64,000 nt of DNA from Glebionis coronaria (GCA_025667525.1 CM046877.1:619332580-619396579); one strand, 5' to 3'. Shown: positions 36,470 through 49,290, numbered from the stretch's first letter. Numbers and translations: made by a program. The notes: a model not told the origin generated them from the sequence alone.

Positions 36470-38622
36470 TCTCTACTACTTTATAAAAGGTTTATGCCAT
36501 TCTAAAATTAGAAGTCTTAAAAAATTAAGCCCACAACATTTCCTTAATAAGAAACCTATACAAGCTACTATTAGATACCATTTTGAATTTTGTTTATATC
36601 TAATTAAACATTCTTTCATCAAGGTATACGTTTGTTTTTCAGCATTTACATATTCCATTTCATAATAATTAATTCGTAACGGTCCATCTTAATAGTTAAA
36701 TGTCATTACAACCATTCAATATTTTAACAGCCTATTAAAACTTTTATTTGTAACAGCCCATTAAATGTATATAAAACCTCATAAAAAATTAAACACATGG
36801 CCACCTTTGTTGATATAAAAACCTGGCGTGACTTCAAACAACAACCCACATATTTACATTCATCTCTTTATCTCTCGATTCATCTCCCTCTCTGCAACAA
36901 CTACCACCATTTTCAACAACAACAAGTGTCAACAACATGCTTCGTCAACAACATAAAATTTTGTTCACTTTGATTTTTGATCTTTCTAAACATGCTTTCT
37001 GAAACCAATAAAGAAACATGGTGTTTCTAAAAGTCTCGTAGTGTTTTGGTTGTTTTGGTGTTATAGTTTTTGATCATGTAGATATTTTTGTGGCTTAGTT
37101 GTTGTGTTAGATAATAGTGAACAAGCATTCTTTTTGTATCAAGGTTTTGTTATTATGTGTGTTCTTGTAAGATCTCAAATGGAATACATGATACGAGATC
37201 TATAACGACCCTTTTTCAGTTATTGTTGACTACCAAATCCATGTCCGCCGAGTGCAAATGGTGTTGTATATTTCTTTAGCTTTTGTTGTGATTGATTCTT
37301 GATTTGTTTGTCTAAAGTGAGATTTGGTTCGGCAGTGATCAATGTTATTAATATACAATTGTATTTCTTTTGATATTTGGATTACCAAAGGAATCCCAAT
37401 GTTAAGAAAATCCAAGGTGCTCTGAATTTGCTATTAGTCAATTATCTGGCACCACGATATAATTTGTCTAACCAACTTTTTGCACTAATGACACACAACT
37501 TACACAAATATTGCAAACATCTAGACGACATGAAAAGGAGATAACGCTTTCAATGTCGATTTAGCCAAAAAAAAGGAGCTTTACTTTATCAAACGCACTG
37601 ATCTTGTATGGGGATAGGTACATATTTCTTTGTTGATCTGAAGTTTGAGGGTATGAGTGTCAAAAACAACAAAAAAGAGATAAGAGAAAAAAACTCCATT
37701 TTTCTATAAATCATTAACAGAATTACACATAATCTATAACCATATTTATATTTCTGTACTACTTCATAAACGTTTCAAAATTCTCTAAATAAAAAAAAAT
37801 TAGCGTACACGTACTACTTACAAAGACAAGACTATAACAAAAGTAAGTTATTCTCCGCGAGCATTAATAAAAACATAAATATGAGTTATAATTAAAAATA
37901 TATTTTTTTTTCATTTAAATTTGTATCAGCCCAATAATAATAATGCATTCCATTTTAGTTATAATTTTAGTGGCTCATTTAAAATCGTCAATTATAAAGG
38001 TCTGTTTAAAATCACCATAAAATCAATAAACATGTAACCACCCATTTATAATCACCTAAAATAACGGTCCATTCGAAATCTGAAAAAAATAGATTTGTAG
38101 AACTTTAAACATAAAATATTTTGAATTTTCAAATAACTTAATTAATAAAAGTGTAACCACAAGTACGTTTAAAGTTTAAGTTGTTTTCGTGTAAGTATGA
38201 CGATGAACCGTGCCATAAAATAATATTTACGATAAAAAAATGCACAGTTGACGAATAGTATCAATAATACGTTAACAACCATATTCCCATGTCCATTTTT
38301 TAACAAATTTTGCAAGTAAAGACGCTGCAGCTAATGATGCATATAAATAATTGCATATTTGTGTTTATGCATAATAATAAATTATTCTTTTGTGACGTCT
38401 TCAGTTTATGTTTTAAAGATGCTATTTATGTTAATAACTATAATTCAGACCTATTGTTTATTTAGGTATAAAATAGCTTACATTGCTATTTCTTATAGTT
38501 ATTTTATTTAAAAGCTATCACTCACTCGTAAATTACTGTTAGAAAAAAAACTGAAAAACATGTACTTGTTAGAAAATTAGTCACGGGGTACCCGCCGCCG
38601 CATTGCGCGGGTACCCTGCTAG
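36470..38622 (+). mobile_element. Non-autonomous Helitron (2,153 bp)
   Basis: The 5' end TCTCTACTACTTTATAAA after an A matches the usual plant Helitron start. The 3' end has a 10-bp perfect hairpin (GGGTACCCGC 38586-38595, GCGGGTACCC 38607-38616), six bases, then CTAG followed by T, the canonical A/T insertion site. It lies cleanly within B's LTR. No Rep or helicase frame is present. Around 36765-36830 there are TATA-like strings (TATATAAAACC, GATATAAAAACC) followed by a C/A-rich stretch like a plant 5' leader, possibly a carried promoter piece; that is inference. Confidence 0.85.
38586..38616 (+). terminator. Helitron 3' terminal hairpin
   Basis: Perfect 10-bp stem with an 11-base loop just before the CTAG end. 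In Helitrons this hairpin acts as the end signal of rolling-circle transfer. Each arm includes the self-complementary GGTACC. Confidence 0.85.
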
Positions 38623-38845
38623 TGCTATATAAATAATATACGTGTATAAGTATTCTGATTACTGAGTACGTAACTGATTTTATATTATGTCTTAGCTTGT
38701 TTTATATGTTCATGTCATGTTCTACTGATTTTATCGTTATGCTGTGTTTATCATGTATTTTGTCTATTCTGATTAAGTATTACTTGTATTTCTTGTATTA
38801 TTATACTTGTTGTTTAATAATAAGTAACTTTCTAAAAATATCAGG

Positions 38846-39015
38846 TTTCCTAAAATAGAAAGTTTCCAAAAATAGAAAGTTCCCAAAAATAGAAAGTTTC
38901 CAAAAATAGATTGTTTCCAAAAATAGAAAGTTTCCAAAATAGAAAGTTTCCATAAATAGATTAGCTGCCTTAATTAAATAAGTTTCTAAAAATAGAAAGT
39001 TTCCATAATTAGAAA
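38846..39015. repeat. 17-bp repeats with core TTTCCAAAAATAGAA in B's LTR
   Basis: Copies start near 38846, 38863, 38880, 38897, 38914, 38931 and 38947, with looser copies at 38983 and 39000. The period is exactly 17 bp for most. The TTCC...ATAG core and spacing recall the arrays at 3789 and 8707, though CG is replaced by A-rich sequence. Confidence 0.85.
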
Positions 39016-39634
39016 TAAGCTGAATTATTAAGTTATTAATATAAGCTTAAGTTTTACTGATTAATATTCTAAGTCATGTGATATATAGTATAGTTTAGTA
39101 ATTATTACATGTAAATTAAATAAACTATAGGTTATAAGATTTAATTAAATAAAAGGTAAAATAATACTTAGGTTAAAACATGTATTAATATTTATCATTA
39201 ATATAACCTAAGTTATGGAAATTAATTAATTATATGCCATGTTTTAATAATTAATTAATTAAATCATAAAATACTTAGGTTAAAATCATGTATTATTAAT
39301 AATAATAATATAACCTAAGTCATGTCCAAATTAAATTAAATACATAGCATGTTAAATTAATTTAATTAAATCTTGTAATTATTTAACTTGTAAAAATAAA
39401 TAATTAACTTGTAAAAATAACCTGTGAACCGAACCCGTGTTTTAAATCTACACATGTCATGAACCGGTCCATAAACCCCTTGAACCGGATCTACCACCCT
39501 TAACCATGGCAAACCGCCACCGGCTTAACCGGTGGGGCGTGTGGTGTTTCGGTCGAGACCTCCTAGACCACCAAGGCTAACCCCGACATGCGTCAGGGTC
39601 CCTTGGTTCCTCACGGCCGAGCCACCCCAACCAA

Positions 39635-39696
39635 ACCGAGACCTTGTGGTCTCGGTTGGTGGTGATCACACAACCACCGAGAGCATTGCTCTCGGT
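39635..39696. other. Two adjacent 9-bp perfect hairpins in B's LTR
   Basis: ACCGAGACC-TTGT-GGTCTCGGT (39635-39656) and ACCGAGAGC-ATT-GCTCTCGGT (39676-39696). The outer six pairs are the same; an inner pair is changed on both arms. Located in a GC-rich part of the LTR. Confidence 0.85.
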
Positions 39697-40246
39697 TCTA
39701 CCTCTTAGCCGAACCAAACACCCCTTAAACCTTATTTTTTAATAACCCCATGATTAGATCTACATGTTTATTAACTTATTTTAATAACCACATGATTAGA
39801 TCTATATGTTTATTAACTTGTTTTAATAACCCCATGATTTCATGTGTTTAGATCTAATAAACAATTAAAAAGAAAAGGTTTAAGAAATTATCGATTCGTG
39901 GATCAAAAGGAAATTACTAACACGAACAACCTTGCAATAAATTGGATCAACCAAAATCAACAAACGCCTCCTTTGTGGTGATTATATGTGGCGGCCAAAA
40001 GGAGAGAAGGGAGGAGGCTAGGGTTTTGTGTTTTTTTCTAATTCTTCTGTAAATAAAAAATATGTTTCCTCCTTTTCTTATTTTAGTTAAAACAAAAGTG
40101 GGCTTGACCCTTTTCTTTTCCCTATATTTCGTGGGTATGTGGTCCCCCCAAGGGGAAACCCGTTGTTTTCCCGTGTTCTAATTATTTATGTGTTCTCGTG
40201 TCGTATTTACGTGATTTAATTATCTATCGTTCGTGTCGTAATAAAC

Positions 40247-40720
40247 CACTACAAAAAAACAGGTCTTTTAGGACCCTTTTGTGGGACCTTTTTTAAAACT
40301 GCGTCCTAAAAAACATTTTATAGAACCATTTCCCTTTTCAGTTCTATTATATTGGTTTATAATAAGACACTTAATTAGTGGATCCTAATAAACTTATTTA
40401 TAAGACACTTTTTTTAGTAAAGTCCTATTAACATTGAATATAATAGGACACTTGATATACAAGTCCTATTAAATTAAGTTGAGAGGACTCTTATTTCTTG
40501 TGGTCTTATTAAAATAAAACTTTATACGACACTCAATATTGTGTCCTATTACATGTCTCTTAGAGGACACTTATGCCTTAGGGGTTTCATTATGATTAAA
40601 CATAACAGGACACTTGATAAAAAGGTCCTATAATAATCATTTTATGTTTGGCTTATTTGATATTCTTCTTAATTGACATGTTTGGACACTTGTGTGTAGC
40701 TCCTAACATAATAAGCTTTG
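40247..40720. repeat. CACTA left subterminal repeats
   Basis: About ten blocks such as AGGACACTTGATATACAAGTCCT (shown here as AGGAC...GTCCT pairs), GTGTCCTATTA and AAGACACTT within 470 bp. They mirror the right end. Confidence 0.75.
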
Positions 40721-42020
40721 TACTAATATGCTATTTATCTTAGAATATGAGAAATAAATAAAAACTAAATCATCTTATGTTTTTACATATATTGGTAAGG
40801 TCGAATAAAATGAGAAAGTCGAATAGAGTATTCTATTTTGACGAAGATGCGGTTGTAATGGGTTTACTAGGGAAAATAAATGGGGAGGAATCAACGATAA
40901 AAAACAAGATAGGTAGGAGGAGCCTTACAAAAATCTATAGAAGTGACGATAAAAACTAGGTGGAGAGTTTCAGAGAAAAAAGAGATATCTCACATGTGTA
41001 CAAATATTATTTTTATATTAAGAGCGAATGCAACATGATTTTTGTTTTGGCTATGGTAATGAATAAGATGTAGTTAGTAGTAAATGCAAGGTAAGTATAG
41101 AACATGTAAAGGGTATAGTGAAAATTAGTGGATCATCATAGATCTTAGCCTGAAAAGATAATGACGAGGTATGCACATCTAGTGATACTTAATATTAAGT
41201 TGCTCCTAGATATGCCAATTCGTAGTTAATAATTCGGTTTGTATTTTCTAATTCATCATCTATTCGTTTATTCTAGCTTTGATTACAACTACTTTGTTCA
41301 CTATTGAAATTGGGCTAACACCATTGGTATTAGTTTTTTTAAGAATACAATGTTAATTTAATTACTATAGGTACGCTTCGACTTAAATTTATTTATGATT
41401 CATGATAAATTTCTTATGTTTATCGATCTAAAGATATAGTACATGCGTATTACTAATTGTTTATTGATATATTATATTGTTTAGGAGATTGACCCCCTTC
41501 TTCACCTTATAATCCTTATCAGAATAGGTTAGGGTCAGAAACGACCTTACGTAGACTGTTTGTCGAATTCTCCTATTAAGACTAGAGTTTGACTAAACCC
41601 TACGTTAAATCCAGAGTAGAAAGGCATAAAAGTTAATATACGTGCTTATAGAGGTGGAGCGAGCAATAGTAAGCAGGCGGGAAACCCTTACTAATACTTC
41701 TTGTTCCCTTCAATCATTAGGGTACATCGTGTCAACAAGGGGCACCTAATAAATAATAATAATATTAGTTGGATTATTTTATAATTCTTAACCCTAGAAG
41801 AAGAGAGGGACACATATTATAGAATAAAGCAAACATAACTATTCAGACTTATTTATCATTATATATGACCAACTTAAATAAACTAGATCATTCCACTAAA
41901 TAAACATGAATGATTATATGTTGTTGGATTAACTCGGCTAACACTCTTTTCAGCTCTAGATCATAACCACAATACATGTTATTTCGTTCATACATATCTA
42001 GTTACCTGATTATCATTCAA
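40721..42020. other. CACTA interior, left side, no gene seen
   Basis: AT-rich. A 60-codon frame at 40777-40959 has no recognisable domain. Nothing else could be read. Confidence 0.35.
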
Positions 42021-42025
42021 ATATA

Positions 42026-44268
42026 TGTAACAATCGGAAACTTTCCTAGCTCGTTAAATGACTATTTTACCCCTTGACTTTTTATTTAGTCAACTATGTG
42101 ATAAAATTGCTATTAAACCGGGAAGATTTCCCGTGTCTTTTGAAATAATGTTTGTTGACGTGTATTATGTTTTGAATGTGCTCAGTCTGCGTTGTTGTGA
42201 ACACTGCGAGTGTGTCACTATTGGTTGCCTAATACTTTTATGATCAATATTTTAACGTTTCTGAAATTGTATTTTCCGTTACGTGATTGCGTATGCATAA
42301 TCTGTGTAGATTTATATGTGTCGCGTTTGCGCAAGCTATCTGCGATTTAGCTGTTGTCTGCTTATCTGTATTTATAAATACTTCCCTCCAGTATTTTATA
42401 TGCCATTTTATGTGCTAAACTGATTTTTGTTGCTGACTGCGCTCAGTCAATGCGATATCAACGTTGAAAACGTTGGATATTGATCTCGAGCGCTCACGAG
42501 CTATACCCGTTACCTTTAGATTTATTTGCTTACGTTACATGACTTATATGTCGCGTGCTTTGAGTACATACTAATATTAAGTATTGAGTATGACACGTGA
42601 GCCCTATTCGACTGTTATTTTTCCTTAACTATATCGCCAATTTATCGTCATCATGATAATACCGTGAGATGCTCGATGTTGACAGCAACGTGAACCTCGA
42701 CCCACAAACGTTCGAAAGATGATGTTTATGAACGAAGGTGTTTAACTAACCATGATCCCAACACCTTACTACAACAACGAAAGAATAAAATAAAATGAAA
42801 CTTAGGATTCTCCCCACCCTTTTTCTTTTCCCACCGAGACTCACCCATATAAACATTTTGAATTTCAAATGTCACCTACCCAACCTAAATATACGCTCAG
42901 TTATGTCCTTCTTTTCCATTTCTATTGGATGGATCATTTTGGTCCCCTCCTCATGCAATACGCATTCTTATCCCATGCTACCTATGTTTCTCTCACCCTC
43001 ACTTGCCAAAAACATACACACACAGTGATAACTACGACCATCTCCCTCCTCCATTTTATTCACCTTCAAACCTCCATTTCATATTACAAAATCCATTTAT
43101 TTCACACAAATATGTTCACTATAATCCTAAGAACCGATATCATTCTTACTTAAACACCTCTATTCATAAACATCATTTTCGAACATTTGTTTCTAGGCTG
43201 AGCTGACAAAGAGTTGCGAAGACACGAAGTGGGTACCGGTTCTATACGTGGAATCACTAGTTCGAGCGAGTTGCTGTTTTTGTAACGGTTTAACGTGGGT
43301 TGATAGAGTAGAAGGGTTTATAGTCTTTTCGATTTCTTACGTCGTTGTCGCGTCCGATAAGAGCTCAAGGTTACGATTTGTGTTTGCTGCATTTGTGATT
43401 TTCATATTCTTGCTGTGAAATCGTTGCATACTGAGGTGAGTCATAGCCCCTTTTAAACTGCTTTATATGTTTAATATGTTTGGGATGAGATAATGCTTGT
43501 AACATCTTTTATGGACGCAAAACTATGTTTTCCTGATCTCTTCGCTAAAGTTATGCTTATGGATATGCCTAAGTACCATTATCCCACTTTGCGCATCATG
43601 AACCGTTAGTTACTTCCGGATGACCGGTCAAGTAAGAACATATGTTATAGATAGATCTATTAGAGTTTGGCACTCCCGTCTGGGTTTCCTCTGTCACCAC
43701 TGCCGAACGGACGTATACTTATGGCCATTTCAGAGGTTTTCTTAGGGATAGGACGCCTAGCGGGCACTTATTATTGTTTTATCTTGTCATTAGCATCGGT
43801 GTCATGAGCTTAGAGCTATCATAACTACTTTACACACTATTTCCCATATGTTGACATTATATCACCTCCCCATATGCTTTAAAACATTTTGTTTGCGGTA
43901 CATCTTTTATCATGCTTTTGAATTAAACCTATGAACTCACCAACCATTGTGTTGACACTTTAAGCATTTATCTCAGGTATTTGGCTATTTGAAGTATGTG
44001 GAGTCTCATGCTTAGTTGAAGGATTTTGGAAGATTTATCTTATGCATTGAACATATATCTCGTTGTCTATTTCAAACTTATAAATTTCCGCTGCTTTACA
44101 TTTGAAACTTATGACTTGTAAACTATGTTATTTCAACTAAATGTAACGAGGTAAATTCTTTTTAAGACGTCTCATTTAGAGTCGTTCTCTTGCACCTTGT
44201 ACTTTGTTATTATGATGTAACAGCCCCGAGCTTTACCGCTTCCGTTGACCGATATTTAGGGTGTTAAA
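42026..44268 (+). mobile_element. Solo LTR (2,243 bp), relative of element A's LTR
   Basis: Starts TGTAACAATC and ends GGTGTTAAA (terminal CA apparently mutated to AA), flanked by ATATA at 42021-42025 and 44269-44273. Its 3' half follows A's LTR in order: GGTGAGT..CATAGCCCC (43435), ATGAACCGTTA (43598), AATTAAACCTATGAACTCAC (near 43921). No primer site or interior adjoins it. The duplication is AT-rich and so weak alone, but it coincides with both ends. Confidence 0.65.
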
Positions 44269-44273
44269 ATATA

Positions 44274-46089
44274 AGCATTTTGCATATGAATCGAGTTGAG
44301 TTGAGGTTAATATGAAGATTTTTTTACTAGAACGAGCTTGGAATATCAAATTTCCTGACCTTAAGTTTTAAATGATGATTTAAGATCGTGCTTAGATTTT
44401 CTAAAGCTCGATCGAGCTTCAGTCGAGATCCAAACCATATTTTGATAGTCGAGTCGAGTTCGTGATTTGCATTACTCGACTCATTTATGCCCGAACACAC
44501 TACATACCATTAAGACATATATGCTACTCACATTATGGAGATCGACCCAATAGAAGCACAAATGAGTTAAACGTTCACGATACGTGTTGGAAAGTGATTT
44601 AAACTGCAAGTTTCATTTTGTAAATTTGTTTTTGGTTATTTACTTGGCTTGTACTACAATTTTTTTTATTTGTGTATGTTTAGAATTTGGTAAGTTTCAG
44701 GTCATTGGTTCCGTAAATAAATGCTAATGATATTAGTTTTCTTTGTGCATTTCAATTACAATTTTGTGTGGGTATCTTTGAATTAAAATTTTGTGTTGGT
44801 TCTTTTATATTAGAATATTTGTATTAGGAACCTTTGAATTTGGCTTTGCAAATTCGATTTTATATTTGAATAAAACTTTCGATTTGTTTGAATTATTTGT
44901 TTGGTTTGACCTTTGAATTTACCAACAAGACCGATCTTGAGACCAAACTATCATGTAACTCAATAAACGAGCCTATGCTTCGAGTCCAAACATTGATTAA
45001 GCTCGTAAGCGTGTAGGCCGCATCTTTGTAACTGAATATTGAACAAGCTCAATCAAGGAATTTATGTTCAAACACCATTTAAGTGTAGCTAAAATTATTT
45101 TTTACTTGAACTAAATTATAAATTATAAATGAGTTAACCTTTAGCTAAAGTCGAGCCTTTGGAATAATTAAAAAACCGCACAATAAAAATGTATCTTCAA
45201 GCGAGCTCAACTTGCGCTTTTATATGTAAAAGATCTAAGCTCAAGCTCGATTCGACTTGTTTGCATGTCGAATTTATCTTATGTTTTGTTTAAATATATT
45301 TAAGAAGCATATAAAAGAATATAGAATATTTTTAAAAAAATGAAAATATAAAAGAGTGAAGATAAAGATTTTTTGGCTAAACATATCTTGTGTAACCTCC
45401 CCAAAATTGGGGGAAATAAAACCCGCCAATTGATAGAAAAATTAGAATCGGCAATTGATTTTGGCGCTACGAAATTAAAGGATCCACGTTCTTCACCTAT
45501 ATTTAAGATTAATTTTATTGCTTAATTAAAATGAAGAAATGGTTTCGTTGCAGAACTCGAACCTCAAATTGAAGTTAGGGATTCACTTTGTCTTCAAAAT
45601 TCGAAGGTAAAGTTATCATTCTAGATTTTCAATTCTTAGTATAACCTTTTTCCTTTGTAAGTTATGTTAATTTGTTGAGAATTGGTTAAGTTCCTACTAT
45701 GTGCTTTGAAGTTTTCTTGTATATGTGATTTCTTAAGAACATGGTTTATAAACAAAGTTTTGGTCTTTTACCTTTTGTTTTAGATTATGGTTGAATTCTT
45801 ACCTGATGTTTGAACATTTTGATTGAATTAATGAAACCAAAGTGATTATTGCTGACTTTAACTAGGGATGTGCCCAAGACTCTAGCAAAAATAAAGAACA
45901 CTTGAACAAAACAGAAAAAACAAGAACTTAAGGGTGCGTTTGCTTTGCTGTTAGTAACCACTATCGAAATATGTTTAATAATATTAAGGAATATCAGTGG
46001 TATGTTGAAGGAATAGGACTTTTTAATGTTTTTTTAAAATATGTTGGTTAATACTGATGTTAATTTGAATCAAGTTTAAAAGGCTATAC
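44274..46089. other. CACTA interior, possible decayed exons
   Basis: 44280-45260 is rich in GCTCGA/TCGAGC words (CGATCGAGCTT, AAGCTCGATTCGA), like the subterminal sequence of another decayed DNA element, but no ends could be set. Near 45550-45607 an intron-exon-intron look (TTGCAG...GAAGGTAAAG) might be a remnant exon of the element's gene. Nothing firm. Confidence 0.25.
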
Positions 46090-46097
46090 CTTTGGAT

Positions 46098-46943
46098 TAG
46101 GGGTGTTATCAGGTTGGGTTGTCTGGTTGAATCAAGTTTTGACTTTTGAAAATATGACCCACAACCCGCCCCGATAAGATATCGGGTTATCGGGTTAGGG
46201 TCTAATTGGTTTTGGGTTATATCGGGTCGAGTCTAATCAGGTTTAGGTTTACCTGATAAAAATATCAATAGCGTCTTTTAAAAATGATTCTGGAACTTGT
46301 TTCTAATGTATCTATGGTATTAGTTATTCAACAATAAAAGAGCCATACTTTCAAAAACTTATTGCATAGCGAAACATATACTGTATCATATAAGAATGCA
46401 GACTCATCAGAATGCAAGAACACCATCAGCCTATTTTGAAATAATTGGATGCAAGCTATAAACAATGTTTTTATCAAACCATCAATATAGTTTAATATAA
46501 TTTTACATACGAAATGCAGTTTGGTCTAAAAGTTAAAAAGACAATCAGGTTGTGACTTGCTAAAAGACATCATGATTTTGTCTTATAATACTTAGCAAAA
46601 TGGTCTACATTTTAATGGCGGCAAGCCTTTGAATTTTTTGTTCTTATCAAATACAGGTAGATAATATATATTGTGAATTGAATCACAGAAGCCTCAACGA
46701 ACCGTCAAATGTAATAGTCAGGCATCTAATTATTACAAAAAGACGGTATATATTTTCGGATCTTATCGGGTTGACCCAATAACATAAAAGACTCAACCCG
46801 AACCCGACCCTATAACACTATCGGGTTATCGGGTTTGGGTTAAACCAACCCGATAAACCTTTTCAACCCGATTAAACCCAACCAGATAAGCCTTATCAGG
46901 TTCGGGTTCAGGTCGGGTCAACCTGACCCTGCTGACACCCCTA
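46098..46943. mobile_element. hAT-type non-autonomous element (846 bp)
   Basis: The ends TAGGGGTGTTATCAGG and (reversed) TAGGGGTGTCAGCAGG sit between perfect 8-bp duplications CTTTGGAT (46090-46097, 46944-46951). Both subterminal regions carry CGGGTT/AACCCG blocks in opposite orientation. No transposase frame. It lies within the CACTA element, so it is younger than it. Confidence 0.9.
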
Positions 46944-46951
46944 CTTTGGAT

Positions 46952-47786
46952 GCTGCAACGATGGACAAAACCAAAAAAATAGTTTATCTTAATGGCAATT
47001 CAAATAAAAAAATTTCCAAAATAACATTCACAATAATAAACAATAATTTATATGCCTATGTCCTCACAGTAAGAACCTGATTACTCTTAATATCGTCAAA
47101 CATGGATTACTGATTTTGAAAAAGTCAATATTCTAACCCATATCCTTTTTATGATAGTTCCAATCGGTCAACCCAAACAAGGATTCAGTAAAGCCACATT
47201 TTACTAAATTGTTCAAGAAGTACATTAGTTAATACTAAGTAGTAGTAAATAACTAAATATATATAACTTTTATTCATTTACTTGTTTATTTGTAACTTAG
47301 GAATGTATACATGGATGAATAAACGAGCTCACATCAGAATTTGCAAGAAAAGTTAACAAGTTAAAGATGTAACTGAGCTAGTCACGAACCAATCAAACAA
47401 TGCTCAAGGTGTGTAGTCTTTATGTCACATTTTTACTTCGTCATTGTAATTCCTTACTTATATAGTTCCCAAAATTGCACGACAAAGAGTTAGGGGACCA
47501 ACGTTTATGCCAAAAATTTGGACCAAACTGAAGAGGATTGTATTAGTGTTCTCCAATCAATGTGGGAAACATATTGAAAAGGAAACAACCAACACATTGA
47601 CCCATTTCATAAGGTCCCTTTCAATGATTGGAATATTCTACAAGCTTCACAAACAATGGAATAAAATTAAAAGTGCTAAGAAACGGATTTGCCGTTCATA
47701 TATGTTAGAAATCCTTCGATATCATTACACGTTTAAGTAATTACGATAAATATTTCTTCATGCAATGAAATTCTTTTTTTTTGCAG
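46952..47786 (+). other. CACTA interior upstream of the coding remnant
   Basis: A 77-codon frame (47507-47740) precedes a good 3' splice site (T-rich tract then TTGCAG at 47781-47786). Its protein has no recognisable domain. It may be intron or decayed exon. Confidence 0.3.
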
Positions 47787-48150
47787 GACAAATCTGATCT
47801 TCCCTTTGCTTCTGATGACTACTTTTTGAAATCTTTTGGGAGGAAGGTGAAGAACTGGAGGGGAAGAGTTAAGGACTACTGTGTTCCAACTTTGTCATTT
47901 CATGAAAAATTTAACTCCAACCCAAACTGAGTGCTTGCGTTTTAGTGGAAAAAACTTGTCATGTCTTGGAATAAAAGAAAGTCGAAGGTATGAGATATCT
48001 TTCAAAGTTGACTGATAATTTTATTTTTGGTTTAACGTCTTACTTTTCTAATTTGAGACCCAGTGAAAAAAGTAAGGCCAATAGAGCGAAAAATAAGATA
48101 ATGCAAGTCACGGGTAAAAAAAGTTATGCTCAAGTTTGTGAACAACAAAA
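47787..48150 (+). pseudogene. Remnant of a plant En/Spm-associated (Ptta-type) protein
   Basis: After the splice acceptor at 47781-47786 an exon-like frame reads ...SFGRKVKNWRGRVKDYC... and ends at a stop near 47928. In another frame, 48058-48150 encodes PSEKSKANRAKNKIMQVTGK followed by KSYAQV. The SEK.KANRAK...GKKSYA pattern is what I know from proteins annotated plant transposase Ptta/En/Spm, which accompany CACTA elements; the first block fits the region just before it. The two blocks are separated by a stop and a frame change, so the gene is broken unless an intron joins them. Location inside a CACTA element supports the reading. Confidence 0.55.
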
Positions 48151-48184
48151 GGTGATTTATATTATCATGAAACTGTCGATGTAA

Positions 48185-49290
48185 TATATGTTTACTTTAA
48201 GAGATTCATGAGGAGCAAATACATTATCTAAGAAAATGGTTTTCTGAAAGACTTAGATAGTTAATGCCAAGATAAATATCCATACACGCCTGCAATTTGT
48301 ATTATTAAATGAATTCTGCTAAGACGTACCGAACTTGAAAGTCCACAATCAGATATTATTGTTTTCTAGTTTTTATTTAGTAGATGTTGCTTAACTTAAT
48401 ATCCCTGGAAATATTGATGGGCATGCCTAGAAATGTGTATAGGTTAGTGCAGCCGCTACTTCCCTTGCGATTCACATATGAGCTTTATGTGAAAATTCTA
48501 AAACTATAACTTTTGTCCATCATGAAGGTGATGCGAGAGGGAGCTATTTTTTCGAATAACTTCTGCTCTCCTCTTAGGTTTTTTCTTTTTCCACGCTTTG
48601 CAAATGCCTAATGAAAAATACTGCTAAAAGTTGAAAGTCCAATTAAGCTTGCAATTGTTATTGCATTTGAAACATAAATTAGTTAAGACTTTGTCTAGCT
48701 AACTGTGTATCAACACATATTGTTTGGTTGTATGTTTGTTTCTACTCAAATTACATGTTACTAGTTCACGAAACATCAATTTAAGGTAGTTTATCTCTGA
48801 TTTGTTATCGTGGCGACATGGACACATATCTTCAAGTGAGCATTAGAATTAACCACCTGATTGGATATTTAATTTTAAAATGTTTCAACATTTTAACTTG
48901 TAAAATCTTTATATGGAGTTCAATTTATTTAGATCGAATCTCAAATTTATTCAAACATATGTTTGTTTATATGTAGGTGGTATGCGAGGATGATGCATGA
49001 TGTCCAAGACTATCTGACTGTAGTTCCTTTTCATGGTATCCTTGTTGAATTACCACATGTAATGCAAGACCACCTGCTTCTATTTTCCTTTCCTGCTATG
49101 TCATTGTGATGGATCATGACCATGATTTTCTACTTTTTTTTCGTTATGTTTCTAAGCTGTGTCAAGAATCTTTGAATGTTATTTGAATTTGGTCGGAAAC
49201 TTCTCTTGTGGAAATGAAATATATTATTTCTTATTGAATTTACTTTCCTTTTGTTATAAATATAGCTTGCTTATTTATATCTTTATTAAG
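48185..49290. other. CACTA interior, right side, no gene seen
   Basis: AT-rich with no frame over 60 codons and no repeat of note. Confidence 0.35.

Larger units (their letters stand above)
38623..40246 (-). repeat. Element B 5' LTR, segment 2 of 3
   Basis: Continues the LTR after the Helitron, up to the AAC (40244-40246) duplicated by the CACTA insertion. It includes a 17-bp repeat array (38846-39015) and two strong hairpins (39635-39696). Confidence 0.7.

Noticed and set aside
38220..38580. tRNA or rRNA gene
   Set aside because: No cloverleaf or conserved rRNA stretch was found here or elsewhere in the window; the only tRNA-like strings are primer-binding sites and the SINE-like B box.
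42795..43206. Three overlapping plus-strand frames in the solo LTR
   Set aside because: All three frames of the same C/T-rich stretch are open, which reflects few TA-type stops rather than a gene.
44280..45260. A possible further DNA element based on GCTCGA/TCGAGC words
   Set aside because: No terminal repeats or target duplications could be set; kept only as a note in the gap entry.
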